Part shown: piece after piece, positions 40,644 to 49,330 of the stretch
Layout of the letters: every line of letters begins with the position of its first letter
How positions within the stretch are numbered: the first letter of the stretch is position 1
DNA from: Candidatus Moranbacteria bacterium RIFCSPHIGHO2_01_FULL_55_24
GTDB taxonomy: Bacteria > Patescibacteria > Paceibacteria > Moranbacterales > UBA1568
Assembly: GCA_001786575.1 (NCBI GenBank)
Contig: MFRW01000001.1
Span: 48,879-112,878, forward strand
Length of the DNA stretch: 64,000 nt
Reading direction: 5' to 3'
Notes under the pieces: generated by a model
What the model was told of the DNA's origin: nothing
Databases searched by the model: none
The model's input: only the letters and a program-made list of their open reading frames with translations
Translations under genes and position numbers: made by a program

Positions 40644-41966
40644 ATGGAAAGAGTATTGATAAAAGACGCTCCGAAGCACATCGGGGAAGTAGTGAAGCTT
40701 TGCGGCTGGGTGAATGTCCGCCGCGACCATGGGAAGCTGGTTTTCCTCGAGCTGCGGGACCGGACCGGTACGGTGCAGGCGATCATCCTTCCCGATGCTC
40801 CGGAAGCGATCGAAGCTGCTCATGATGTACGGCCGCAGTTCTCGCTTATGGTAGAAGGGCTGGTGAAGGAGCGCCCGGGCAAGGCCCAGAATGTGGAACA
40901 GACTACGGGAAACATCGAGATCGAAGTGAAGAGTCTTTCGGTTCTCGCAGCTCCGTCTGTCGAGCTGCCGATCGACGTTTCGCAGACGGAAATGGGCCTC
41001 CAGCTCGATACGCTTCTCAATTATCGGACGCTCGCTCTTCGGAACGCGAAAATTGGCGCCATATTCCAGATTTACTCCGAACTTCTCGCTGCGTACGAGA
41101 GCGCGATGCGGAGCGCCGGATTCCTGGAAATCAAGACGCCGAAGATCCTGGAGGCAGCGACCGAAGGAGGCGCCAACTTCTTCAAGATCGATTACTTCGA
41201 GCGTGTTGCCTTCCTTGCCCAGAGCCCGCAGTTCTACAAGCAGGCCGGTATGAGCGCCTTCGAGCGCGTGTTCGAGATCGGGACTGTCTTCCGGGCCGAG
41301 CCGCACTTTACCACCCGCCACGTCAATGAATACACCGGCTTCGATGCCGAGATGGGATTCATCGAGAGTATGGAGGATGTGATGGCGGCTCTCGAAGAAG
41401 CGATGTTCGCGATGTTCGAACATATCGGGAAGACGTGCCAGGAAGCGCTGGCTCTCCACGAAGCAAGCGTACCCGAAAGGATGGCTATCCCGCGGATCCG
41501 TCTGACCGAAGCGCTGGAAATCCTGAAGGCTGAATACGGGAAAGAAGTGGAGGACCAGGACATCGACAGCGAAGGCGAGCGCCTCATCTGCGAATACGTG
41601 AAGAAAAAGTACGGCTCGGACTTGGTGTTCCTGACGCATTACCCGACCCATCTCCGTCCGTTCTACAGCATGCCGAGCCCGGAAGATCCGGCCTATACCG
41701 AGACCTATGACCTCCTGTTCCGCGGAGTGGAAATCGCTTCCGGCGGCCAGCGCATCCATGATCCGAAGATGCTCGAAGAGCAGATCCGGAACAAGGGACT
41801 GAACCCTGATGACTTCAAGGACTATGTCGACATCTTCCGTTTCGGTACGCCTCCGCATGGCGGCTGGGGCCTCGGCAGCGAGCGCATCATCCAGAGGATC
41901 TTGGACCTCGGCAGTATCAAAGAGGCCGTCCTCTACCCGCGCGACGTGAAGCGCCTCGCCCCATAA
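40644..41966 (+). CDS. aspS: Aspartyl-tRNA synthetase, archaeal/non-discriminating type
   Basis: A 440-residue class IIb synthetase. The N-terminal OB fold (GEVVKLCGWVNVRRDHGKL) binds the anticodon; motif 2 is FRAEPHFTTRHVNEYT and motif 3 is GWGLGSERIIQRIL, ending in LYPRDVKRLAP. The protein lacks the large GAD insertion of ordinary bacterial AspRS, which makes it the shorter archaeal-type enzyme. Such enzymes often also charge tRNA-Asn, needing an amidotransferase to make Asn-tRNA; no gatCAB genes are in this window. Confidence 0.93.
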   Translation: MERVLIKDAPKHIGEVVKLCGWVNVRRDHGKLVFLELRDRTGTVQAIILPDAPEAIEAAHDVRPQFSLMVEGLVKERPGKAQNVEQTTGNIEIEVKSLSVLAAPSVELPIDVSQTEMGLQLDTLLNYRTLALRNAKIGAIFQIYSELLAAYESAMRSAGFLEIKTPKILEAATEGGANFFKIDYFERVAFLAQSPQFYKQAGMSAFERVFEIGTVFRAEPHFTTRHVNEYTGFDAEMGFIESMEDVMAALEEAMFAMFEHIGKTCQEALALHEASVPERMAIPRIRLTEALEILKAEYGKEVEDQDIDSEGERLICEYVKKKYGSDLVFLTHYPTHLRPFYSMPSPEDPAYTETYDLLFRGVEIASGGQRIHDPKMLEEQIRNKGLNPDDFKDYVDIFRFGTPPHGGWGLGSERIIQRILDLGSIKEAVLYPRDVKRLAP

Positions 41967-42054
41967 GAAGGAAGAAATAGCCCTTAGGCAGAGGACTGGA
42001 AATATTCTTTGAAATGGGATAGAATAGGGTATTCCATTTTTCTTTTCCTCTGCT

Positions 42055-43152
42055 ATGTCAAACGTCGAGCGATGGCTCCATAATTTCCAGAAAGGTCTCA
42101 TCGAGCGGTTTTTCGGGCATCTTTCGCATGATATCGGTATCGACCTCGGAACGGCGAATACGCTGGTCTATGTGAAGAACAAAGGCATCGTGATAAACGA
42201 GCCGTCGGTCGTGGCGGTAAACCAGCGGACCGGACAGATCCTCGCCATCGGCCGCGAGGCCAAAAAGATGGTCGGCAAGACTCCGGGGCACATCGTGGCG
42301 ACCCGTCCTTTGGTAGACGGTGTGGTGAGCGATTTCGAGATCACCCAGCAGATGCTCCGTTATTTCATAAACAAAGTGACGCAGGACAGCTTTTCCTTCC
42401 TGCGGCGTCCGCGCGTGCTTATCGGTATCCCTTCCGGCGTGACGGAAGTGGAGAAGCGCGCGGTGATTGAAGCGACTCTCAACGCCGGCGCCCGCCAAGC
42501 ATTCCTCATCGATGAGCCGATGGCGGCCGCTATCGGCGCCCGTCTCCCAGTGACGGATGCGACCGGGAATATGGTGGTGGATATCGGAGGCGGTACGACC
42601 GAGATCGCTATTATTTCGCTCGGCGGCGTGGTCCTCTCGAGGAGTCTCCGCATAGCCGGGGACGAGATGAACGAGGACATCGTGCGTTACAGCCGCGACG
42701 AGTTCAACATCCTGATCGGTGACCGTACCGCTGAAGAGGCAAAGATCGCTATCGGGAGCGCCTATCCCCAGCGCGAACACCTCACGTTCCCGCTCCGCGG
42801 GCGCGACCTTGTTTCCGGCCTTCCGAAGGAAGTTATCGCAACCGATGAGCATATCCGTGAAGCGCTCTCGCGTTCGATCCGCGTCATCGTGAACAACATC
42901 AAGACCATCATCGAGGAAACCCCGCCGGAGCTTCTGGCGGATATCATGCATCGAGGCATCATCTTGGCGGGCGGCGGAAGCCTCATCCGCGGACTCGACA
43001 AGCTGATTGCCAATCAGACCGGCATACCGGTGCGCCTCATGGAAGATCCGCTTACCGCGGTGGTGCGCGGAACCGGCATCGTCCTAGACGACATGGAGAA
43101 TTTGAAGGACGTCTTGATCGAGGAAGAGACGAATAAGCCGTTTGGCACATAA
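42055..43152 (+). CDS. mreB: Rod-shape-determining actin homologue MreB
   Basis: A 365-residue actin-fold protein. Phosphate 1 motif is GIDLGTANTLVYVKNKGI, phosphate 2 VVDIGGGTTEIAIISLGG, and the adenosine motif GGGSLIRGLDKLI. MreB polymers under the membrane guide peptidoglycan synthesis. It is followed by mreC, mreD and a PBP2 gene, the classic elongasome order, so the organism is expected to have a peptidoglycan wall with controlled elongation. A TAGAAT -10-like box is at 42020. Confidence 0.97.
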   Translation: MSNVERWLHNFQKGLIERFFGHLSHDIGIDLGTANTLVYVKNKGIVINEPSVVAVNQRTGQILAIGREAKKMVGKTPGHIVATRPLVDGVVSDFEITQQMLRYFINKVTQDSFSFLRRPRVLIGIPSGVTEVEKRAVIEATLNAGARQAFLIDEPMAAAIGARLPVTDATGNMVVDIGGGTTEIAIISLGGVVLSRSLRIAGDEMNEDIVRYSRDEFNILIGDRTAEEAKIAIGSAYPQREHLTFPLRGRDLVSGLPKEVIATDEHIREALSRSIRVIVNNIKTIIEETPPELLADIMHRGIILAGGGSLIRGLDKLIANQTGIPVRLMEDPLTAVVRGTGIVLDDMENLKDVLIEEETNKPFGT

Positions 43153-43162
43153 GACCGACCCT

Positions 43163-43987
43163 ATGGCGGTGAGAAGGACATTCACGCAGACCAAGTTCTT
43201 CTGGGCACTCCTCTCCGGAGCGATTCTCGGTATCTTTCTCATTTTCCAGCCGATATTCCTCACTACTCCTCTCCGCTATATCGCTGCCACAGTCATGTGG
43301 CCGGTCCAGAATGTCTTGGCGCCCGTCGCTTTCGAGGCGCGGGATGTCTCGAGCTTTTTCGGGAGCATCGGCGAACTGAAAGAAACGAACGAAACGCTCG
43401 AAAAAGAAAAGCTGCGACTGCTCGCGGAGAACGCCAGGCTGCAAGACTTGGGCAAGGAGAACGAAGAGCTGCGGCGTTCGCTCAACCTGATCCCTCGGGA
43501 CCGCTTCGAGACTATCGGGGCGGGAGTGATCGGACGTGATGTTTCGGGTCTCGGCAATTGGATCCAGATCGATCAGGGGTCTTTGGATGGCGTCGAGAAG
43601 GGCATGGCAGTGATCGTCGAGGCCGGCGTGATGGTGGGAAGGATCGAGGAAGTGTTCCCGAAGAGCGCCCGCGTGATGCTCTTGTCACATCCGGAAAGCA
43701 TGGTGAACGGAGTAACGGTGGACACCGATGCCCAGGGTATCGTGAAGGGCGAGCATGGCCTCGGGATTGTCTACGATATGGTGATCCAGGCGGACACGCT
43801 CAAGAATGGCGATACGGTAGTGACTTCCGGTCTGGGAGGCACCATTCCGAAAGGCTTGCTCATCGGGACGCTCCAGGACACGCGCCTCTCCGATGACCGT
43901 CTGTTCCAGCAGGGTGCGATCGTCTTGCCGGTGCGGTTTGACCATCTGCGCTACGTGTTTGTCATTAAACGGGTTATCGGATCATGA
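43163..43987 (+). CDS. mreC: Rod-shape-determining protein MreC
   Basis: A 274-residue protein with one N-terminal membrane span (FFWALLSGAILGIFLIF), a coiled coil near 70-110 (ELKETNETLEKEKLRLLAEN) and a C-terminal double beta-barrel with the typical GLGGTIPKGLLIG segment. MreC links MreB to PBP2 outside the cytoplasmic membrane. The start at 43163 is chosen over an earlier frame overlapping mreB. Its stop overlaps the mreD start (ATGA). Confidence 0.93.
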   Translation: MAVRRTFTQTKFFWALLSGAILGIFLIFQPIFLTTPLRYIAATVMWPVQNVLAPVAFEARDVSSFFGSIGELKETNETLEKEKLRLLAENARLQDLGKENEELRRSLNLIPRDRFETIGAGVIGRDVSGLGNWIQIDQGSLDGVEKGMAVIVEAGVMVGRIEEVFPKSARVMLLSHPESMVNGVTVDTDAQGIVKGEHGLGIVYDMVIQADTLKNGDTVVTSGLGGTIPKGLLIGTLQDTRLSDDRLFQQGAIVLPVRFDHLRYVFVIKRVIGS

Positions 43988-44505
43988 AAATTTTCCTGCT
44001 CAAACTTCTCTTTCTCTCCGCACTCCTGATACTCCAATGCTCTTTTCTGAATGTCCTTTTCCCGTTTGCGGGGGCGCCCCTTGTCATCATCAGCGCCGTA
44101 GTGGCCTGGGTGCTGGTGCTCGGCTTCCAGAGAGCGCTTTTCATGACGCTGCCGCTCACCATCCTCTATGATCTCTTTCTCTCCGGTGAGATCCGCCCGT
44201 TCTCTCTCTGGATGATCGCCGTGGCATACGGCACGAGCTTCGCCTCGCGCCGGCTCTTGGTGGACCATCGCGGCTTCGCTCTTTTCCTCTATGGAGCCTT
44301 CACGGTTTTCGGGGCCTTCGGGACGATCATCCTCGAGAATCTGGTCGCTGGGAGAACCGGCTTCGCTATTTTCCATATGACGAAAAGCGCATGGGCGTTG
44401 CCGGTCATCGGCATGATAGTTTTCTTCGCAGTGTATTATGGAGTCCGGCGTTCCGAGGCGTATCTGGATCGCCTGCGTCAAGAACAGAATTTTAAGCTCC
44501 GCTAG
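43984..44505 (+). CDS. mreD: Rod-shape-determining protein MreD
   Basis: A 173-residue membrane protein with about five spans, starting MKIFLLKLLFLSALLILQCS. Size, hydrophobicity and position between mreC and the PBP2 gene identify it; MreD sequences are poorly conserved. It is translationally coupled to mreC by an ATGA overlap. Confidence 0.85.
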   Translation: MKIFLLKLLFLSALLILQCSFLNVLFPFAGAPLVIISAVVAWVLVLGFQRALFMTLPLTILYDLFLSGEIRPFSLWMIAVAYGTSFASRRLLVDHRGFALFLYGAFTVFGAFGTIILENLVAGRTGFAIFHMTKSAWALPVIGMIVFFAVYYGVRRSEAYLDRLRQEQNFKLR

Positions 44506-44508
44506 CCT

Positions 44509-46398
44509 ATGTTTTGGAAAAAAGGCTATTTCATAAAGAATACCCACGCGCGTGAGATCGACGATGCGGTTCTGACAGCGACCGAGCCGGATGCGGCGAA
44601 GATAGAGTGGCCGCTCAATCGGATGACGCTCCGCTTCTTCTGGTTTCTCTCGATTGCTTTGCTCGGCCTCTTGGGGTGGAGGGTGTTTGCGCTTACCGTC
44701 CTCGACGGAGGCAAGTATCTGGAAGCTTCGGTCCGGAACAGCCTGCGGCAATTGGTTATTCCCGCTCCCCGCGGCATTATTTACGATCGTTTCGGGGAAC
44801 CTCTCGTCTACAATGTGCCGAGCATCGATCTCATCGCCACCGCTGCCGACCTGCCCCAGGATGAGTCGAGCCTCACGGCTCTCAAGGAACGCCTTGCGTC
44901 GCAGTTCGCCATCGACCGTTCGTTTCTCGACCAGACACTCGACAAAATGGATCGGCATTCAGCCGAAATCGTCCTTCTGAAAGAACGCATCAGCCAGGAG
45001 GAAGCGCTCCTCTTCTTGGGAGAGAGCCGCGAGATGCCCGGCGTCCGTCTGTACAAGACCACCCATCGGGATTATGCCGATAGCTTTATTTTCGCGCATC
45101 TTCTGGGGTATGAGGGCAAGATCAAGAAAGAAGAGCTAGAGGAGCACCCGGACTATCTCCTCACCGATTCGATCGGGAAGCTGGGGATAGAGAAGAGCTA
45201 CGAGGGAGTGCTCCGGGGGAAGCACGGCTTCCAGCAGGTGGAAGTGGACGCGCTCGGACAGGTGAAGCGTGAGCTCGGGCAAGTGGATCCGATCTCGGGA
45301 AACGATCTCATCTTGAATATCGACGCAGGCCTCCAGAAGAAGATCTATGACAGCCTTCAGACGCTCCTCGAAGAACGGCAGCTCAAGAAGGCTGCAGCGG
45401 TGGCTATCGACCCGCGGAACGGGGCGGTGCGTGCTGTCGTCAGCCTGCCGAGCTTCGACAATAACCTCTTTGCCAAAGGCATCGCTTCTGCCGACTACCA
45501 AGGGCTCGTGAACGACTCGGCCCGCCCGCTTTTCAACCGGGCGCTCGTGGGCGAATATCCGCCTGGCTCCACCATCAAGCCGATCATCGCGACGGCCGCC
45601 CTAAGCGAGGGTGTCATCGATGAACACACCGAGATCGAGAGCCGCGGCGGGATCAGTATCGGGAGCTTCTTCTTCGGCGACTGGAAGGCGCACGGATTCA
45701 CCGACCTGCGTCGGGCGATCGCGGTGTCGAGCGACGTCTACTTCTATACCGTCGGCGGAGGGTACGGGAACGTTTCGGGCTTAGGCCAGGAACGCATGAA
45801 GAAGTATGAGACGCTCTTCGGCTTCGGGCAGAAAACGGGCATCGATTTCCCGGCAGAGGGCGACGGGTTCATCCCGGATCCCGCCTGGAAGAAAGAGAAG
45901 ATCGGCGAGCGCTGGTATATCGGCGATGACTATAACTCCGCTATCGGCCAGGGATATGTGACCGTGACACCTCTCCAGATCGTGAATGCCATCGCGGCGA
46001 TCGCGAATGGCGGGACGCTCTATGAGCCGCGCATCGCGAGCCAAGTGCGTTCGCAGGATGGCAAGGTGACCTCGGTGCCGCAGAAGGTCATCCGTAAGGA
46101 TTTCGTCTCTCCGGATATCCTCCGGATCGTGCGCGAAGGCATGCGCGAGACAGTGACCGACGGTACTGCTCAACAACTGAAGGACTTGCCGGTCGCAGTC
46201 GCCGGGAAGACCGGTACCGCCCAGTTCGGGAGCGAGGAAAAGACGCACGGATGGTTCGTTTCTTTCGCCCCGTATGAGTCGCCCGAGCTTGCTATGATCA
46301 TCCTGGTCGAGGGCCAGGGAGAAGAAGGCTACAATGCCGTACCGGTCACCAAGGAGGTGTACGAATGGTACTTCGCCCGCTCCAAAGAAATGCAATAA
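44509..46398 (+). CDS. mrdA: Penicillin-binding protein 2, peptidoglycan transpeptidase
   Basis: A 629-residue class B PBP. One membrane span near 45-65 is followed by a PBP dimerisation domain (VIPAPRGIIYDRFGEPLVYN) and the transpeptidase: active-site motif STIK in YPPGSTIKPI, SSD in AVSSDVYFY, and KTGT in VAGKTGTAQFG. It makes cross-links during elongation and is a beta-lactam target. Last gene of the mre cluster, starting four bases after mreD. No RodA gene is adjacent. Confidence 0.95.
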   Translation: MFWKKGYFIKNTHAREIDDAVLTATEPDAAKIEWPLNRMTLRFFWFLSIALLGLLGWRVFALTVLDGGKYLEASVRNSLRQLVIPAPRGIIYDRFGEPLVYNVPSIDLIATAADLPQDESSLTALKERLASQFAIDRSFLDQTLDKMDRHSAEIVLLKERISQEEALLFLGESREMPGVRLYKTTHRDYADSFIFAHLLGYEGKIKKEELEEHPDYLLTDSIGKLGIEKSYEGVLRGKHGFQQVEVDALGQVKRELGQVDPISGNDLILNIDAGLQKKIYDSLQTLLEERQLKKAAAVAIDPRNGAVRAVVSLPSFDNNLFAKGIASADYQGLVNDSARPLFNRALVGEYPPGSTIKPIIATAALSEGVIDEHTEIESRGGISIGSFFFGDWKAHGFTDLRRAIAVSSDVYFYTVGGGYGNVSGLGQERMKKYETLFGFGQKTGIDFPAEGDGFIPDPAWKKEKIGERWYIGDDYNSAIGQGYVTVTPLQIVNAIAAIANGGTLYEPRIASQVRSQDGKVTSVPQKVIRKDFVSPDILRIVREGMRETVTDGTAQQLKDLPVAVAGKTGTAQFGSEEKTHGWFVSFAPYESPELAMIILVEGQGEEGYNAVPVTKEVYEWYFARSKEMQ

Positions 46399-46428
46399 TG
46401 AGGCTTTTATAAAGGAAAATTCTCCACA

Positions 46429-46504
46429 TTGACAATCGGGGTAATTCCTTGTAGTATGGAAAAACTTTGTTTCCCTTCTCTCCTATTTGGAGAGAAGTTT
46501 TGTT
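46429..46504 (+). promoter_or_regulatory. greA promoter with leader terminator (attenuator)
   Basis: TTGACA (46429-46434), 17-base spacer, TAGTAT (46452-46457). About 11 bases after the expected transcription start, a nine-pair perfect stem (CTTCTCTCC / GGAGAGAAG, loop TATTT, 46475-46497) is followed by TTTTGTT. This is a full intrinsic terminator between promoter and gene, giving a leader RNA of about 40 bases unless read through. Confidence 0.8.
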
Positions 46505-46535
46505 GAAAAGAGTAAAGACTTTAAATTCCAAAGAA

Positions 46536-46991
46536 ATGCCGAAAATTTTTACCGAAGAGGGACTGAAGAAACTCACCCAGGAACTCGGAGAACGCAAGAC
46601 CAAGATCCGCCAGGAAATCGCACAGTCCATCAAGGAGGCCAAAGAGCAGGGCGACCTGTCTGAAAACGCCGAATACAGCGAGGCCAAGCGTCTCCAGAAC
46701 GAGAACGAATCCCGCATCGCAGAGCTTGAAGCGATGCTCAAGGACTCGGTCGTAGCTGCCAAGCACAAAGGATCTTCTACGGTGGAGATCGGCTCCAAGA
46801 TCACGGTGAAGTGCAATGGCAAGGAAATGGCCTTTGAGATCGTCGGCTCCAATGAAGTCGATCCTGCCGCAGGCAAGATTTCCAATGAATCGCCATTGGG
46901 AAGCCAGTTCATGGGCAAGAGCAAGGGTGACAAGATCGAAGTCGCCGCCCCTGCCGGCAAACTGAAATACGAGATTATCAGCGTACAGTAA
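46536..46991 (+). CDS. greA: Transcription elongation factor GreA
   Basis: A 151-residue protein: an N-terminal coiled coil that enters the RNA polymerase secondary channel (EEGLKKLTQELGERKTK, with the tip DLSENAEYSEAK carrying the acidic residues DxxxNAEY), and a C-terminal FKBP-like domain ending ESPLGSQFMGKSKGD. GreA rescues backtracked polymerase by stimulating RNA cleavage. The ATG at 46536 gives the normal family length; an earlier in-frame start lies within the leader terminator and is rejected. Confidence 0.96.
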   Translation: MPKIFTEEGLKKLTQELGERKTKIRQEIAQSIKEAKEQGDLSENAEYSEAKRLQNENESRIAELEAMLKDSVVAAKHKGSSTVEIGSKITVKCNGKEMAFEIVGSNEVDPAAGKISNESPLGSQFMGKSKGDKIEVAAPAGKLKYEIISVQ

Positions 46992-47005
46992 AGCCGAATG
47001 TGATG

Positions 47006-47044
47006 AAACCCCTTCCGCCGACCCTGGCAGGAGGGGTTTTTTCT
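47006..47044 (+). terminator. Intrinsic terminator after greA
   Basis: AAACCCCT pairs with AGGGGTTT with additional inner pairing, then TTTTC. Confidence 0.85.
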
Positions 47045-47098
47045 TGCTCGGATACGGGAAAAAAGCTATTATAGAGCCATACTCACGTTATTTTGAAT

Positions 47099-48688
47099 AT
47101 GTTTTGGGGAGATAAGTTAGTAGAACAAATAAAAGAGCAGTATAAGGAGAAGATCGCCCGCGGAGAGGCGATTGTTATTCGCGACGAAAAAACGGCTTCC
47201 GGACGTGTCCATGTCGGCTCCATGCGCGGAGTAGCGATCCACGGGATAGTAGCAGAGATCCTTCAGGAAGAAGGTGTGTCATGCCGCTATCTCTACGAGA
47301 TCAACGATTTCGATCCAATGGACGGTCTTCCGGTATATCTGGATGAATCCGTTTTCAGGGAGCATATGGGAAAGCCGCTCTGCAATGTTCCATCGCCGGA
47401 TCCGAGCGCGAAGAATTTCGCGGAGTATTTCGGTAATGAGTTCAAATCGGTTATTGCGGATGCCGGGTTCGTGCCGGAATTCTATCTCTCAAGCGAAGTG
47501 TATCGTGCCGGACGATACAACGAGGTTATCAGGCTGGCTCTGGAGAATGCGTCGAAGATACGAGAGATCTATAAACGTATATCTGGTGCGGTGAAGCCCG
47601 ATGACTGGATGCCTCTTCAGGTGATCTGCGAGAAATGCGGAAAAATCGGAACCACCAAAGTGAAAGCCTTCGATGGAGAAATGGTGGAGTATGCTTGTCA
47701 GCCGAATCTCGTGAAGTGGGCGGAAGGCTGCGGACATGAGGGAAAAATCTCTCCTTTCGATGGGAATGCGAAACTTCCCTGGAAAGTCGAGTGGGCCGCT
47801 AAATTCCGCGTTATGGGGGTAGATGTCGAAGGTGCCGGGAAAGACCACTCTACCAAGGGTGGCGCGCGCGATATCGCAAACCATATCTCTCGCGAAGTAT
47901 TCGATTATCAGCCGCCATTCGACATTCCCTATGAATTCTTTCTGGTGGGCGGAAAAAAGATGTCTTCTTCCAAGGGAGCCGGGTCTTCTTCTCGTGAAGT
48001 GGCGGATTTCCTGCCGCCGCAGCTTTTCCGTTTCCTACTCATTTCCAAAGACCCGAAGCGTGTTATCGATTTCATCCCGGACGGCGACACCATCCCGCTT
48101 CTGTATGATCTCTATGACAAGTATGCGGAGAGCTATTTCGCCGATAAAGATGATGATTATACGCGGACGTTCGCATTGGCTCATCCGGTGGAGAAGAGAG
48201 GCGCTATCCAGAAGCGATTCTTGCCGAGATTTTCTCTGGTCTCTTTCTTAGTGCAGATGCCGCATATGGACTTCCTGAAAGAAGTCGAGGCTCTGAAAGG
48301 CAGTACTCTCACAGAAGCCGATATCCATGAGGCAGAGGAGCGGGCAACCTATGCTAAGGCTTGGCTCGGGCAATACGCCCCTGAAAGCTACCGCTACGAA
48401 TTGCAGCAGGAAAGCGTTCCTGAAGGAGCGCTGCATTTCACTCCAGAACAGAAGGAAGCATTGAATCTTCTGCTCGAGTATGTCAGGAAACAGGAATCCC
48501 TAGACGGACAGGAGCTGCATACAGCTCTCCACTCCATCAAAGAAAAGACCGGGATCCCTCCGAAAGATCTCTTCAGCGCGATCTATCTAAGTTTTCTCGG
48601 GAAAGAAAGCGGTCCGAAAGCAGGCTGGTTCTTGAGCGTTTTGGAAAAGTCGTTCCTCGAAAGTCGCTTGCAAGCGGTAGTGAAGTGA
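47099..48688 (+). CDS. lysK: Lysyl-tRNA synthetase, class I
   Basis: A 529-residue class I (not class II) LysRS. The HIGH-type motif is HVGS in ASGRVHVGSMRGVAI, a zinc-type Cys set includes CEKCGKIG, the KMSKS motif is KMSSSKG in GGKKMSSSKGAGSS, and GVDVEGAGKDHSTKGG is typical of the archaeal-type enzyme. Class I LysRS is the archaeal form, found patchily in bacteria, including many CPR members. An in-frame TTG at 47093 is less likely than the ATG at 47099. tRNA-Val follows 22 bases later. Confidence 0.95.
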   Translation: MFWGDKLVEQIKEQYKEKIARGEAIVIRDEKTASGRVHVGSMRGVAIHGIVAEILQEEGVSCRYLYEINDFDPMDGLPVYLDESVFREHMGKPLCNVPSPDPSAKNFAEYFGNEFKSVIADAGFVPEFYLSSEVYRAGRYNEVIRLALENASKIREIYKRISGAVKPDDWMPLQVICEKCGKIGTTKVKAFDGEMVEYACQPNLVKWAEGCGHEGKISPFDGNAKLPWKVEWAAKFRVMGVDVEGAGKDHSTKGGARDIANHISREVFDYQPPFDIPYEFFLVGGKKMSSSKGAGSSSREVADFLPPQLFRFLLISKDPKRVIDFIPDGDTIPLLYDLYDKYAESYFADKDDDYTRTFALAHPVEKRGAIQKRFLPRFSLVSFLVQMPHMDFLKEVEALKGSTLTEADIHEAEERATYAKAWLGQYAPESYRYELQQESVPEGALHFTPEQKEALNLLLEYVRKQESLDGQELHTALHSIKEKTGIPPKDLFSAIYLSFLGKESGPKAGWFLSVLEKSFLESRLQAVVK

Positions 48689-48710
48689 GGTAGAAAGATT
48701 GGAGGGATAT

Positions 48711-48787
48711 GGTCGCATAGTTCAGTTGGTTAGAACGTTCGATTCACATTCGAAAGGTCCCTGGTTCGAGTCCAGGTGCGACCACCA
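48711..48787 (+). tRNA. tRNA-Val(CAC), CCA end encoded
   Basis: A 77-base cloverleaf. Acceptor GGTCGCA/TGCGACC, D arm with AGTTGGTTA, anticodon stem TTCGA/TCGAA with loop TTCACAT (anticodon CAC), variable AGGTC, T arm CCTGG/CCAGG with TTCGAGT loop, discriminator A and an encoded CCA. Confidence 0.95.
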
Positions 48788-48807
48788 AAATTAGTAACAT
48801 TACGCTT

Positions 48808-49329
48808 ATGACCCAGTCAGAGTTCCGCATGGAGGAGAATATCAAGAACTGGAATATGGCAGCCATCGTGCTGTTCGCGATCCTGGCTTACGCCGGGTTC
48901 GCATATCTGCTCGATTCCGGCATGCTCCTTATGGGTATCAGCCTCGGGGATTTCATAATCCTTTCCTTGGCGATTCTGCGTCTTGTTCGGCTTCTGGCCT
49001 ATGACAACATCACGCTTTTCATCCGGGAGGCATTCATGGATGTGAATCGGGTGAAATACGCCGAAGGCGGAGAGGAATTCGTCGAGCGCGTCCCATCGGA
49101 AAACTCCTTCAAGCGGACGATCTCGAAACTTCTCAACTGCCCTTGGTGCACGGGCGTGTGGGTTGCGCTGGTCGTACTCTTTCTCTATCAGGCCTTCCCG
49201 ATGCTCTGGATCCTTTTCCTGCTCTTGGCGCTTTCATCTTTCGCAAGCCTCCTCCATCTGCTTTCCATCATGATGGGCTGGAATGCAGAACTGAAGAAAG
49301 TGCAAGCTACCCAACTCGGGAAAGAATAA
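48808..49329 (+). CDS. DUF1360-like membrane protein
   Basis: A 173-residue protein with three to four membrane spans. The segment KLLNCPWCTGVWVALVVLFL carries the CPWCxGxW signature of DUF1360 proteins, preceded by ILRLVRLLAYDNIT, also typical. Members occur in Bacillus spore genes and widely elsewhere, with no known biochemical role. It ends one base before serS. Confidence 0.82.
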   Translation: MTQSEFRMEENIKNWNMAAIVLFAILAYAGFAYLLDSGMLLMGISLGDFIILSLAILRLVRLLAYDNITLFIREAFMDVNRVKYAEGGEEFVERVPSENSFKRTISKLLNCPWCTGVWVALVVLFLYQAFPMLWILFLLLALSSFASLLHLLSIMMGWNAELKKVQATQLGKE

Positions 49330-49330
49330 T

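Noticed and set aside
40134..42101. A 655-codon open frame on the minus strand
   Set aside because: It lies fully opposite the response regulator and aspS, whose plus-strand products are clear families; its translation is His/Arg-rich without motifs, as expected for antisense of a G+C-rich gene.
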